From NCBI GenBank assembly GCA_015067375.1, contig SVMQ01000032.1:1-14439 (forward strand): a DNA stretch of 14,439 bases, in the 5' to 3' direction. The notes beneath the pieces are model-generated. The model worked only from the letters and a program-made list of their open reading frames with translations. It ran no database searches and was not told where the DNA came from. Below are positions 1 through 6,609 of this stretch, one piece after another. The position numbers and the translations under genes were made by a program. Within the stretch, counting starts at the first letter, position 1; each line of letters opens with the position of its first letter. The DNA comes from Oscillospiraceae bacterium. GTDB lineage: Bacteria; Bacillota; Clostridia; Oscillospirales; Ruminococcaceae.

Positions 1-163
1 GCTCATGAAGAGCCCCACCACCAGCCTGCACCACTTCGCGCGATACTTTGTCACAGTCTATCACAGTGAAACCGTTATCTGCAAAACATCTGCATACCGT
101 AGTCTTGCCTGCTCCCGACATACCTACCAAAGCAATTATTCTATTATCTGTCAGCTTTATCAT
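1..163 (-). CDS. coaE: dephospho-CoA kinase, N-terminal part (cut by window edge)
   Basis: Phosphorylates the 3'-hydroxyl of dephospho-CoA with ATP, the last step of coenzyme A synthesis, in the cytoplasm. Only the first 54 residues are in the window. They show a P-loop, GMSGAGKTT (residues 14-22), followed by VIDCDKVSREVV, which matches the VIDADKxxREVV substrate-site motif typical of CoaE; the P-loop is a variant of the more usual GGIGSGKS form. The start ATG at 161-163 lies 1 base after the stop of the upstream threonylcarbamoyl-AMP synthase gene, and its ribosome binding site (AAGGA) is inside the end of that gene, so the two are probably translationally coupled. It is the last visible gene of the DUF951-prfA-sua5 operon. 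The identification rests on two motifs only, but together they are distinctive. Confidence 0.85.
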   Translation of the reverse strand, partial: MIKLTDNRIIALVGMSGAGKTTVCRCFADNGFTVIDCDKVSREVVQAGGGALHE

Positions 164-164
164 A

Positions 165-1163
165 TCATTCCTTAACTATCCTGAAACCGGCGGCACGAAG
201 CAGTCTGTTGTACACTGCAAGACCTACCCCGTCCTGAGATGGCATTTCAACAAACACAAGCTCAGCACCGCTGTCATCTGCATACCTTAAAAGAGAAAAC
301 AGGCGCTGTGCCTGTATTTCAGCGCACGCTCCGTAATCAATAAAGATTCCGTCATTCTCTGTTCCGATGCCGAGTGCGATAGTCCTGCCTTTTGCGTGGG
401 TAAGACAATAACGTTTGAATGCATCTCCATGTTCATCAACGATAAATACATCGGCTTTTGGCGAATAGTGCTTGTATTTCATGCCAGGTGACAATACACG
501 CTCGTCCGCCGCAGGCTTTGCGCTCACCGCTTTATCTATCTCTACCTCTGCAAACTCGGACAGCATTTCAGCTGTAATACCGCCAGGGCGAAGTATATGG
601 ATCTTATTCTCGCGGAAGCATATCACAGTGCTTTCCACACCGCAAGAGCATTCTCCCCCGTCAATTATCAAAGGAATACGTCCGTGCATATCATCATAGA
701 CGTGCTGCGCGGTAGTGGGACTGGGGCTGCCCGACAGATTAGCAGACGGTGCAGCTATCGGCAATCCACAAGCGTCAATAAGAGAGCGCGCTGCCTCGCT
801 TGCAGGCATCCTGACTGCAACGGTATCAAGACCGCCGCTAGTTATGTCAGGCACTACATCTGATTTCGGGAATATCATCGTAAGCGGCCCGCCCCAGAAT
901 CTGTCTGCAAGACGAGAAGCGACCTCGGGTATCTCCCGGACAAGCGGTGCAAGCTGTTCTATTCCGCTTATGTGTACGATCAGAGGATTATCCTGCGGTC
1001 TGCCTTTCGCCGCAAATATAGAAGCCACTGCAGCTTCATCCAGTGCATTAGCGGCAAGCCCGTATACGGTTTCGGTGGGCATACCGACAAGTCCGCCGTT
1101 TCTGATGATGCCAGCCGCCCTTTCAATGCTCTCTTTGTTGTATTTTAATACTTCAGTGTTCAT
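165..1163 (-). CDS. ywlC: L-threonylcarbamoyladenylate synthase (Sua5/YwlC type)
   Basis: Makes threonylcarbamoyl-AMP from threonine, bicarbonate and ATP, the first step of the t6A modification at position 37 of tRNAs that read ANN codons. The 332 residues fit the long Sua5/YwlC form rather than the short TsaC form. The YrdC domain covers about residues 10-200, with PTETVYGL (29-36), KGRPQDNPL (53-61) and APSANLSG (138-145). The linker motif SPGMKYKHYSP (225-235) leads into the C-terminal Sua5 domain. The start codon overlaps the prfA stop by one base (TAATG), so translation is probably coupled to release factor 1. Its downstream neighbour is coaE, one base away. Placement of this gene after prfA is common in Firmicutes. 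There are no odd or missing residues in the visible motifs. Confidence 0.95.
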   Translation of the reverse strand: MNTEVLKYNKESIERAAGIIRNGGLVGMPTETVYGLAANALDEAAVASIFAAKGRPQDNPLIVHISGIEQLAPLVREIPEVASRLADRFWGGPLTMIFPKSDVVPDITSGGLDTVAVRMPASEAARSLIDACGLPIAAPSANLSGSPSPTTAQHVYDDMHGRIPLIIDGGECSCGVESTVICFRENKIHILRPGGITAEMLSEFAEVEIDKAVSAKPAADERVLSPGMKYKHYSPKADVFIVDEHGDAFKRYCLTHAKGRTIALGIGTENDGIFIDYGACAEIQAQRLFSLLRYADDSGAELVFVEMPSQDGVGLAVYNRLLRAAGFRIVKE

Positions 1164-2239
1164 TAGTTTTCCTTTTGCTTTAGAAGCTTTGCTGTCTGAT
1201 CGGCAAGGCGAAGCGCCTCAAAGATCTCATCACAATCACCGTTCATTATACTGTCGAGCTTATAGAGCGTGAGTCCGATGCGGTGATCGGTAACACGCGA
1301 CTGAGGATAATTATAAGTTCGTATGCGCTCAGAGCGATCTCCTGTACCTACCTGTATACGGCGCTCCTCTGCAATCTGACTGTCGCGTGCGGTGAGCTTT
1401 GCTTCATAAAGCTTACTGTATAGCATCTTCATAGCCTTTTCCTTGTTCTTGAACTGAGAACGCTCCTCCTGACACTCTACAACTACGCCAGTGGGATTGT
1501 GGATTATACGGATGGCTGACTCGGTCTTATTGATATGCTGACCGCCCGCACCGCTTGAACGATAGGTCTGTATCGTGAGATCGGCAGGGTTTATGTCAAC
1601 ATCAACTTCCTCGACTTCGGGGAGGACTGCAACTGTAATAGTAGAAGTGTGTATCCTGCCTTGTGATTCTGTTTCAGGCACACGCTGAACACGGTGAACG
1701 CCGCTTTCGTATTTCATCTTTGCGTAAGCGCCCTCGCCCTCAATACTGAACGACACCTCTTTATAACCGCCAAGCTCTGTCGGATTGGAACCGATAACAT
1801 CTATCTTCCAGCCCTGAGATTGTGCGTACATAGTGTACATCCTGTAAAGCGAATTTGCGAAAAGCGCTGCCTCGTCACCGCCAGCACCGCCGCGTATCTC
1901 TACGATAACATTGCGGTCGTCATCAGGGTCTTTTGGCAGAAGCAATATTTTCAGCTCATCCTCAAGCTGCTCCATACGTTCTTTGTTGACGGAGTATTCT
2001 TCCTGTGCAAGCTCGCGAAGCTCCTCGTCAGCGCCTGCTTCGTCAAGGGCGGATCTCGCGTCAATGAAATCGCGTTCAGCCTTTTGATACTGCCTGTACG
2101 TTTCAATAAGCGGAGTAAGGCTCTTGTATTCCTTCATCAGCTCCTTGTATAGTGCGTTGTCAGCGATGACAGTTGGATCGCTGAGCTTGTTATTTATCTC
2201 GTCATATCTGGCATCCGCCATACGCAGTTTATCTAACAT
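1163..2239 (-). CDS. prfA: peptide chain release factor 1
   Basis: Class I release factor that recognises UAA and UAG stop codons in the ribosomal A site and triggers hydrolysis of peptidyl-tRNA. The 358 residues are the usual family length. The stop-codon recognition tripeptide is PET (188-190), the form seen in other Firmicutes RF1 proteins in place of the E. coli PAT. The catalytic GGQ lies at 232-234 in [14 protein letters not shown]; its glutamine is the residue methylated by PrmC in other bacteria. A GGAGG ribosome binding site sits 7 bases before the ATG. The gene is second in the operon, 42 bases after the DUF951 gene, and overlaps the next gene by one base. The prmC gene, often found next to prfA, is not adjacent here. 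Confidence 0.98.
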   Translation of the reverse strand: MLDKLRMADARYDEINNKLSDPTVIADNALYKELMKEYKSLTPLIETYRQYQKAERDFIDARSALDEAGADEELRELAQEEYSVNKERMEQLEDELKILLLPKDPDDDRNVIVEIRGGAGGDEAALFANSLYRMYTMYAQSQGWKIDVIGSNPTELGGYKEVSFSIEGEGAYAKMKYESGVHRVQRVPETESQGRIHTSTITVAVLPEVEEVDVDINPADLTIQTYRSSGAGGQHINKTESAIRIIHNPTGVVVECQEERSQFKNKEKAMKMLYSKLYEAKLTARDSQIAEERRIQVGTGDRSERIRTYNYPQSRVTDHRIGLTLYKLDSIMNGDCDEIFEALRLADQTAKLLKQKEN

Positions 2240-2281
2240 GAAATACCTCCAAATTCAATTATAATGCACCTGAGTGCGCAT

Positions 2282-2482
2282 CTAATCTTCGGAGTTTTCT
2301 GTTTCGCGTATGACTGATCTTATGTTCTTTTCACATTTGGAGCGTGCTATCATGAATACATGACCGCATCCCTTGCAGCAAAGCCTGAAATCCGCGCCGC
2401 TGCGCATTACCTGCATCTTATTATCACCACAGCCAGGGTGAGGCTTTTTCATAACAAGTATATCGCCCACTCTGATATCCAT
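2282..2482 (-). CDS. DUF951 family small protein
   Basis: A 66-residue protein that I assign to the DUF951 family from its opening MDIRVGDILVMKKPHP and the central GADFRLCCKGCGH. The function of the family is not known to me. It carries cysteines at about residues 18, 35, 36 and 39 with nearby histidines, which suggests a small zinc-binding fold, but this is an inference. I chose the ATG at 2480-2482 because the sequence AAAGGCGG lies 8 bases upstream and family members begin at MDIRVGD; an in-frame GTG three codons earlier (2489-2491) would fall inside the ribosome binding site. It is the first gene of the prfA operon, directly behind the promoter at 2517-2545. The stop is TAG, one of the codons read by the RF1 encoded next. 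Confidence 0.88.
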   Translation of the reverse strand: MDIRVGDILVMKKPHPGCGDNKMQVMRSGADFRLCCKGCGHVFMIARSKCEKNIRSVIRETENSED

Positions 2483-2516
2483 GACATACACCGCCTTTCA
2501 ATACGCATACTATTAT

Positions 2517-2545
2517 AGTATACCACATTCAGGCTGATTTTGCAA
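2517..2545 (-). promoter_or_regulatory. promoter of the DUF951-prfA-sua5-coaE operon
   Basis: On the minus strand TTGCAA (2540-2545) and TATACT (2517-2522) are separated by exactly 17 bases. The -10 is about 35 bases upstream of the DUF951 start. This fits a sigma-A-type promoter with one or two mismatches per box. No other promoter of this quality was noticed in the short gaps further down the operon. Confidence 0.75.
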
Positions 2546-2599
2546 TATATGAAAAGCTTTTTATCCGTAGACTTAATGTCGAAAAATAATAACACCAGT

Positions 2600-2770
2600 C
2601 TATGCGTTTAATGAATTGTATATAATAAGGCATAAAAAAACTCTGACGCTCATTCGGAACGCTGACCATGTTGAATGAATAAATTTTTGCAACATAAAAA
2701 TCGGGCAGCCAACGCGAACGTGAGGGCTTTTTGCGGTAGCAAAAACGCAGTGCCATAAGTGCACTGCGAG
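2600..2770. repeat. hairpin-rich intergenic element, possible dispersed repeat
   Basis: This gene-free stretch lies between the TPR gene and the prfA operon promoter. It holds several inverted repeats: CGCAGTGC/GCACTGCG (2746-2753 and 2761-2768), TTTTTGC/GCAAAAA (2729-2735 and 2739-2745, sharing the A tract), AGCC/GGCT around ACG-CGAA-CGT (2707-2728), and ATGTTG/CAACAT near 2670-2695. It is open in more than one overlapping frame on the minus strand, but none of those frames has a convincing ribosome binding site or recognisable protein motif. From memory, similar sequence is often mis-annotated as small hypothetical proteins in Ruminococcus genomes, which is why I suspect a dispersed repeat. 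Its exact boundaries are not known. Confidence 0.4.
2741..2768 (-). terminator. probable intrinsic terminator of the TPR gene
   Basis: On the minus strand a perfect 8-bp GC-rich stem, CGCAGTGC and GCACTGCG with a 7-base loop, is followed by TTTTTGC. It begins about 33 bases after the TPR gene stop. It overlaps the structured repeat element, so it may have arrived with that element. Confidence 0.6.
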
Positions 2771-2800
2771 CCGAGCGTTTGCCATTTGAAAATAGATTTT

Positions 2801-3223
2801 TTAAAGTTTAACATTGGAAGAGAGGTGTTTGAAATATTTTTCATCCTCATATTCAAAGATTTCCTTGCCGTTTAACATATATGCGTGTAACAAATATTCA
2901 GTTGCTTTACTTGAGTTATTTGCTTCAAAAAAGCATTGACCCAGTCGCATATTAATAAAAGGATTAGAAAAACCATCAGGACAATTGTATGCATTAAAAA
3001 GATAGTGGATTGCGGTTTCATATTCCTTTTTCCAGAAATATGTATCGCCTATAGCTGTATAAATCCATACAGCTGCTTCCCATTGTTCAACAGGCTTTGG
3101 AAGTAAATTAAGTGCGTTTCTGTATTTTGTAAGTGCGTCATCATACTTGGAATTATCTACAAGCTCATCGCCTTCTGAACATAAAGCTGTGATTTCGTCG
3201 TAAAGTTTATCTTCTAATTCCAT
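2801..3223 (-). CDS. small tetratricopeptide repeat protein
   Basis: A 140-residue protein made of TPR-like helical pairs: residues about 10-40 (DELVDNSKYDDALTKYRNAL), 45-80 (AAVWIYTAIGDTYFWKKEYE) and 88-125 (PFINMRLGQCFFEANNSSKA). The GNPFIxxRLGQCxFE-like core and the C-terminal EIFEYEDEKYF resemble a family of small TPR proteins sometimes found near polymorphic toxin or immunity genes; that link comes from memory and no toxin gene is visible here. I chose the ATG at 3221-3223 because CAGGAGG precedes it by 7 bases; the open frame continues upstream to 3286 through the promoter. The gene has its own promoter and terminator. It is more AT-rich than its neighbours (two hand-counted 60-base lines are 30% and 37% GC against 60% in one prfA line), which suggests acquisition by transfer. 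Confidence 0.8.
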   Translation of the reverse strand: MELEDKLYDEITALCSEGDELVDNSKYDDALTKYRNALNLLPKPVEQWEAAVWIYTAIGDTYFWKKEYETAIHYLFNAYNCPDGFSNPFINMRLGQCFFEANNSSKATEYLLHAYMLNGKEIFEYEDEKYFKHLSSNVKL

Positions 3224-3257
3224 AATAGCCTCCTGAAATTTGATTGTACTTGAACTA

Positions 3258-3286
3258 AGTATAACATATAGAGGTAAGACAGTCAA
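3258..3286 (-). promoter_or_regulatory. promoter of the TPR gene
   Basis: TTGACT (3281-3286) and TATACT (3258-3263) on the minus strand are separated by exactly 17 bases. The -10 is about 35 bases upstream of the TPR gene ATG. The -35 begins 2 bases beyond the T-tract of the tRNA terminator, so the two units are packed tightly but separated. Confidence 0.8.
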
Positions 3287-3287
3287 G

Positions 3288-3324
3288 AAAAATAGCCAAT
3301 CCAGAGTTTTGTTCGGATTGGCTA
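3288..3324 (-). terminator. intrinsic terminator of tRNA-Pro
   Basis: A perfect 10-bp stem, TAGCCAATCC and GGATTGGCTA (3293-3302 and 3315-3324) with a 12-base loop, is followed on the minus strand by five T. It starts 12 bases after the encoded CCA end of the tRNA. Confidence 0.88.
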
Positions 3325-3336
3325 CCCTATATCATA

Positions 3337-3412
3337 TGGTCGGAGTGACAGGATTCGAACCTGCGGCATCGAAGTCCCAAACTTCGCGCGCTACCAACTG
3401 CGCCACACCCCG
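3337..3412 (-). tRNA. tRNA-Pro (anticodon UGG)
   Basis: A 76-base tRNA gene with the 3' CCA encoded. The acceptor stem pairs CGGGGTG with CACTCCG, including one G-U pair, and starts with the C1-G72 pair typical of bacterial proline tRNAs. The anticodon stem CGAAG/CTTCG closes the loop TTTGGGA, which gives anticodon TGG reading CCA and, by wobble, other CCN codons. The T-arm contains GGTTCGAATCC. It is a single-gene unit with its own promoter and terminator. Two open reading frames that cross it on either strand are the familiar translation artefacts of tRNA sequence. Confidence 0.97.
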
Positions 3413-3424
3413 TTTAACTATAAT

Positions 3425-3453
3425 ATTATACACTAAAATACCAAGTTTGTCAA
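3425..3453 (-). promoter_or_regulatory. consensus promoter of tRNA-Pro
   Basis: TTGACA (3448-3453) and TATAAT (3425-3430), both perfect consensus boxes, are separated by 17 bases on the minus strand. The -10 ends 12 bases before the first base of the tRNA, leaving a very short 5' leader. It is divergent from the SPFH gene promoter. Confidence 0.92.
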
Positions 3454-3512
3454 CCCTTTCGCCTGCAAAATATTGAGATGTAAATTTTAACAAAATATTA
3501 GCAGGAAATATA

Positions 3513-3541
3513 TTGACAATTGGTCGTTTTTGCTGTAAAAT
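3513..3541 (+). promoter_or_regulatory. promoter of the SPFH-zinc ribbon gene
   Basis: TTGACA (3513-3518) and TAAAAT (3536-3541) are separated by 17 bases. A ribosome binding site, AAAGGAGA (3563-3570), follows, 8 bases before the start codon. The match to sigma-A consensus suggests good basal expression rather than dependence on an alternative sigma factor. Confidence 0.85.
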
Positions 3542-3578
3542 ATTAATAACCTTGTAAACATGAAAGGAGATCATTGAC

Positions 3579-4925
3579 ATGGGTTTAATTAAAGCAGCAA
3601 TCAATGCAGTTTCAGGCAATCTTGCAGATCAGTATAAGGAATACATTTATTGTGACGCACTGTCCGCTGATGTTTTAGCGGCAAAGGGTCACAAGCGCGT
3701 AGGAAATAAGGGTACGAACAAGGGCGACGACAATGTTATCACTGACGGCTCTGCTATCTCTGTAAACGAGGGACAGTGCGCACTTATCGTTGTTGACGGT
3801 AAGGTGAGCGAGGTCGCTGCAGAGGCAGGTGTATTTGAGTTCAAGTCTGACCTCTCCCCCTCTGTTTTCTCGGGCAATCTCGGCGATTCTCTGTTGAACT
3901 CCCTCAAGGATATCGGCGCAAGAATATCCTACGGCGGTCAGGCAGCGCACGATCAGCGTGTATATTACATCAACACCAAGGAGATCATGGATAACCGTTT
4001 CGGTACTGTTAATCCTATTCCTTTCCGTGTTCTTGACAGAAATATCGGTCTTGACGTTGACGTATCTGTACGCTGCAACGGTACATATTCCTACCGCATC
4101 ACAAATCCCGTTCTTTTCTACACGAATGTATGCGGTAACTTCTCCGGCACATATTCACGCTCCAGCCTTGATTCCACGCTTAAATCCGAGATACTCAGTG
4201 CGCTTCAGCCTGCTCTCGGAAAGATATCCGACATGGGCGTTCGTCCCAGCAATCTTACTTCTCATACCCTTGAGATATGCGACGCACTTAACGAAGTGCT
4301 GTCGAAGCGTTGGGGCGATACACGCGGAATGCACATCGAGAACTTCAATCTCAATTCCGTAACACTTCCCAAGGAAGATCAGGATATGATCACCGATCTT
4401 CAGCGCAAAGCAGTTATGCGCGATCCAGGTATGGCTGCCGCAACTCTCGTTGAAGCACAGAGCGAGGCTATGAAGACTGCTGCTGGCAATTCGGGCGGTG
4501 CAATGATGGGCTTTATGGGCATGAATATGGCTCAGATGCAGGGCGGTATGAATGCACAGAGTCTGTTCCAGATGAACGCAATGCAGCAACAGCAGATGGC
4601 AGCACAGGCTCCTGTTCAGCAGCCTGCAGCTCCTGCACCCGCTGCACCTGTTGCAGGCAGCTGGAAATGCTCCTGCGGTACAGACAACACAAGTAAGTTC
4701 TGCCAGCAGTGCGGTTCGCCCAGACCTGCTGAGGCTTCTTTCTGGAGCTGCTCATGCGGTGCGCAGAACAAGGGCAAGTTCTGTCAAGAGTGCGGAGCAC
4801 CCAAGCCTGCAGGCGCGCCTATGTTCAAGTGCGATAAGTGCGGCTGGGAGCCTGATGATCCCACAAAGCCTCCTAAGTTCTGTCCTGAATGCGGCGACGT
4901 ATTTGACGCAAACGATATAGTATAA
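3579..4925 (+). CDS. SPFH-domain protein (YdjI-like) with three C-terminal zinc ribbons
   Basis: A 448-residue protein. Residues about 1-300 resemble the SPFH/band-7-like, YdjI-type family; B. subtilis YdjI is linked with a PspA-type envelope-stress protein, but the exact role of this protein is not known. There is no signal peptide or clear membrane helix. Residues 309-340 are rich in methionine (10 of 32) and glutamine, and 341-361 form a Pro/Ala linker. Three zinc ribbons follow: C364-C366/C375-C378, C391-C393/C402-C405 and C418-C421/C435-C438, the first two of CxCG...CxxCG type and the third of CxxCG...CxxCG type. It is a single-gene unit and the only protein gene on the plus strand, with a strong terminator. 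A soluble scaffold that oligomerises through SPFH and recruits partners through the ribbons is a reasonable inference. Confidence 0.85.
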   Translation: MGLIKAAINAVSGNLADQYKEYIYCDALSADVLAAKGHKRVGNKGTNKGDDNVITDGSAISVNEGQCALIVVDGKVSEVAAEAGVFEFKSDLSPSVFSGNLGDSLLNSLKDIGARISYGGQAAHDQRVYYINTKEIMDNRFGTVNPIPFRVLDRNIGLDVDVSVRCNGTYSYRITNPVLFYTNVCGNFSGTYSRSSLDSTLKSEILSALQPALGKISDMGVRPSNLTSHTLEICDALNEVLSKRWGDTRGMHIENFNLNSVTLPKEDQDMITDLQRKAVMRDPGMAAATLVEAQSEAMKTAAGNSGGAMMGFMGMNMAQMQGGMNAQSLFQMNAMQQQQMAAQAPVQQPAAPAPAAPVAGSWKCSCGTDNTSKFCQQCGSPRPAEASFWSCSCGAQNKGKFCQECGAPKPAGAPMFKCDKCGWEPDDPTKPPKFCPECGDVFDANDIV

Positions 4926-4931
4926 TAAACA

Positions 4932-4966
4932 GATCCCGACGTTATATAGCGTCGGGATCATTTTTT
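4932..4966 (+). terminator. intrinsic terminator of the SPFH gene
   Basis: A perfect 10-bp stem, GATCCCGACG and CGTCGGGATC (4932-4941 and 4950-4959) with an 8-base loop, is followed by A and six T. It lies between convergent genes and its T-tract overlaps the sigE stop codon. On the minus strand the same stem is followed by CTGTTTATTAT, a weaker tract, so it may also end the spoIIGA-sigE transcript. Confidence 0.9.
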
Positions 4967-5693
4967 AATTACACACCTTTTCAAGCTCCTCGCGCAACTG
5001 CTTGATAATGCGCTTTTCAAGCCTTGATATGTAGCTTTGGGAGATACCGATTTCATCAGCGACCTCTTTTTGAGTCTTCTCCTTTTTACCATTCAAACCG
5101 AAGCGCATCTCCATTATGCATTTCTCACGCGGTGTCAGCTTTTCTATTGCGTCATACAGTAGCTTTTTTTCAACTTCGCCGTCAAGATGCGCGTTAACGC
5201 TGTCTGCTTCGGTACCCAGTACGTCCGACAGCAGCAGTTCATTTCCGTCCCAGTCGATATTCAGCGGCTCGTCAATAGATACTTCGTTCTTATGCTGACT
5301 TGATTTGCGCAAGTACATAAGTATCTCATTTTCAATGCATCGTGACGCGTATGTAGCAAGCTTTATGTTCTTGTGTACGCTGAAAGTGTTCACTGCTTTT
5401 ATAAGTCCGATAGTTCCGATTGAAACAAGGTCTTCCAGTCCGATTCCCGTGCTTTCAAATTTCTTGGCTATGTACACGACAAGTCTGAGGTTATGTACTA
5501 TAAGAGTGTCACGAGCGGTCTGAAAGTCAGTTTCCAGCAATCTGAAGGTCGCTTCCTCTTCCTCATGCGTCAGTGGCGGCGGAAGGGTATCAGATCCGTT
5601 GATGTAATGCACATTTTGCTTTTGCGCTTTTGAAAAGTAATGCAAAAACGCATACAGCCCCTCGTATAAGATCTGCTTCAGGTATTTTTTCAT
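4965..5693 (-). CDS. sigE: sporulation sigma factor SigE (pro-sigma-E)
   Basis: RNA polymerase sigma factor of the early mother-cell programme in endospore formation, made as an inactive membrane-bound precursor. The 242 residues match the family length. An N-terminal pro-region with an amphipathic helix (about residues 1-28) precedes [14 protein letters not shown], close to the B. subtilis YYIGGSEALPPPL junction. Region 2 spans about 60-130 ([35 protein letters not shown]), followed by [20 protein letters not shown] (142-161), a SigE hallmark. Region 4 ends with the helix-turn-helix [20 protein letters not shown] (207-226). GGAGG lies 7 bases before the ATG. It follows spoIIGA by 13 bases. 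The gene for sigma-G, which follows sigE in B. subtilis, is not present; a convergent SPFH gene is there instead. Confidence 0.96.
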   Translation of the reverse strand: MKKYLKQILYEGLYAFLHYFSKAQKQNVHYINGSDTLPPPLTHEEEEATFRLLETDFQTARDTLIVHNLRLVVYIAKKFESTGIGLEDLVSIGTIGLIKAVNTFSVHKNIKLATYASRCIENEILMYLRKSSQHKNEVSIDEPLNIDWDGNELLLSDVLGTEADSVNAHLDGEVEKKLLYDAIEKLTPREKCIMEMRFGLNGKKEKTQKEVADEIGISQSYISRLEKRIIKQLREELEKVCN

Positions 5694-5706
5694 ATATTTT
5701 CCTCCG

Positions 5707-6525
5707 TTATAATGATATGATTTTCGGGTTGAAGATACAATCTGCTCCCAGCGGTCTTACGGTAACTCCTACTGCCGCCTCTGCCCCACTTCCGTTGATA
5801 GTCACATCTGCATCAAATATCGGTACTAATGCGTGTCCTGCAATAGTATCACAAGGTACAAGCCTTATTCCGTTGATAAGATCCGTCTTTCCGCTCAGAT
5901 AGTTGCTGACGTTTTCCGGGATAAGCGATGAGATACTGTCCTTTGAACAGATTATAACCGGCTTTCCGCTGAATGGGTCACACAGACCGTTTCCTGTGTC
6001 TGCCTTACCGACCAATGTGACAGCAGTCCCGTTTCTGGCAATCGTTATCAACATCTCGGCAGCGGCAAGGTTTCTTTTATCGGAATAATAACGTATCAGC
6101 CTGATAAATGCATACGCGCATATCGTGACCAGCGCAACATAGATCAAAGGCACATCAAAGTATGCTACACCATTCCTGTAGAACATACCAAACGGAGCTG
6201 CAAATACCCATATTGCAAGCATCAGACCAGCATATATAAAGCTTATCAACATGAAGCTTAACAGCGCTATAACAAGATCCCCTGCCCTGCTTTTACCGAA
6301 AGCTGTCAAAACGACTGCAGCACCGCTTGCAAGCTTGATAAGACAGGATATAACAAATGGCAATTCCGGTGCAAGCACTGCTATGGAAAATATCGCCCCG
6401 ACTGCAGCTGCCAGAATACATCTGCGTGGTGATATGACCTTGTGCAGGAATTTAGCTGTGCCGCGCACTAGAAAGTAATTTATGTACAGATCTACAGCGA
6501 GCAATACATCCACATAGATCGTCAT
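5707..6525 (-). CDS. spoIIGA: sporulation sigma-E processing peptidase SpoIIGA
   Basis: Membrane-embedded aspartic protease that cuts the pro-region from pro-sigma-E in the mother cell after asymmetric division, under control of the forespore signal SpoIIR. The 272 residues are somewhat shorter than the B. subtilis protein of about 309. About five hydrophobic segments fill residues 1-140, ending with a basic stretch ([11 protein letters not shown]). The cytoplasmic protease domain carries the catalytic DTGN motif with Asp at 176 ([18 protein letters not shown]). GGGGTGA lies just upstream of the ATG. It shares an operon with its substrate sigE, 13 bases downstream, the conserved arrangement. 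Assignment rests on gene context, topology and the DTGN motif together and is strong. Confidence 0.94.
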   Translation of the reverse strand: MTIYVDVLLAVDLYINYFLVRGTAKFLHKVISPRRCILAAAVGAIFSIAVLAPELPFVISCLIKLASGAAVVLTAFGKSRAGDLVIALLSFMLISFIYAGLMLAIWVFAAPFGMFYRNGVAYFDVPLIYVALVTICAYAFIRLIRYYSDKRNLAAAEMLITIARNGTAVTLVGKADTGNGLCDPFSGKPVIICSKDSISSLIPENVSNYLSGKTDLINGIRLVPCDTIAGHALVPIFDADVTINGSGAEAAVGVTVRPLGADCIFNPKIISL

Positions 6526-6543
6526 TGACTCACCCCGTATTTA

Positions 6544-6576
6544 ATTATACTGCAACGGACATGCGAAATATGTAAA
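6544..6576 (-). promoter_or_regulatory. candidate spoIIG promoter with long spacer
   Basis: On the minus strand TATAAT (6544-6549) lies about 20 bases before the spoIIGA ATG. No -35 box is found at 17 bases, but TTTACA (6571-6576) sits 21 bases upstream. The spoIIG and spoIIE promoters of B. subtilis have similarly extended spacers and depend on phosphorylated Spo0A. Two TTTCGC motifs, 21 bases apart at 6563-6568 and 6584-6589, partly resemble inverted Spo0A boxes but are weak matches. Confidence 0.5.
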
Positions 6577-6602
6577 AGAGCAGGCGAAAAACCTGCTCTT
6601 TT
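6574..6602 (-). terminator. second hairpin after prfC, abutting the spoIIG -35
   Basis: A perfect 11-bp stem, AAAAGAGCAGG and CCTGCTCTTTT (6574-6584 and 6592-6602) with a 7-base loop, ends on the minus strand in TTTTACA. The T residues are inside the stem rather than after it, so termination may be modest. The hairpin overlaps the proposed -35 box of spoIIG by three bases. Confidence 0.55.
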
Positions 6603-6609
6603 GGTGTAT

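Noticed and set aside
2529..2856. Three overlapping minus-strand open frames of 61-75 codons in the gap before the TPR gene.
   Set aside because: They overlap each other in different frames, cross the structured repeat and the prfA operon promoter or the end of the TPR gene, have no good ribosome binding site, and their translations have no domain-like features.
2546..3340. Possible integrated element at tRNA-Pro with a duplicated tRNA 3' end (att site).
   Set aside because: I looked for a second copy of the tRNA 3' end sequence on the far side of the TPR gene and found none, and there is no integrase gene in the window.
3560..3577. A five-codon open frame (MKGDH) just before the SPFH gene start.
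   Set aside because: It consists mostly of the ribosome binding site itself and has no ribosome binding site of its own; coincidence is likelier than a regulatory leader peptide.
3240..3619. Open frames on both strands crossing the tRNA-Pro gene, with translations such as VTGFEPAASKSQTSRAT and GVAQLVAREVWDF.
   Set aside because: These are the well-known artefacts of translating tRNA sequence; they also run through promoters and the terminator.
4155..4800. Long antisense open frames inside the SPFH gene rich in His, Cys and Ser.
   Set aside because: They are frame shadows of the Met/Gln/Ala-rich and zinc-ribbon codons, with no start signals, while the sense frame has clear promoter, ribosome binding site and domain structure.
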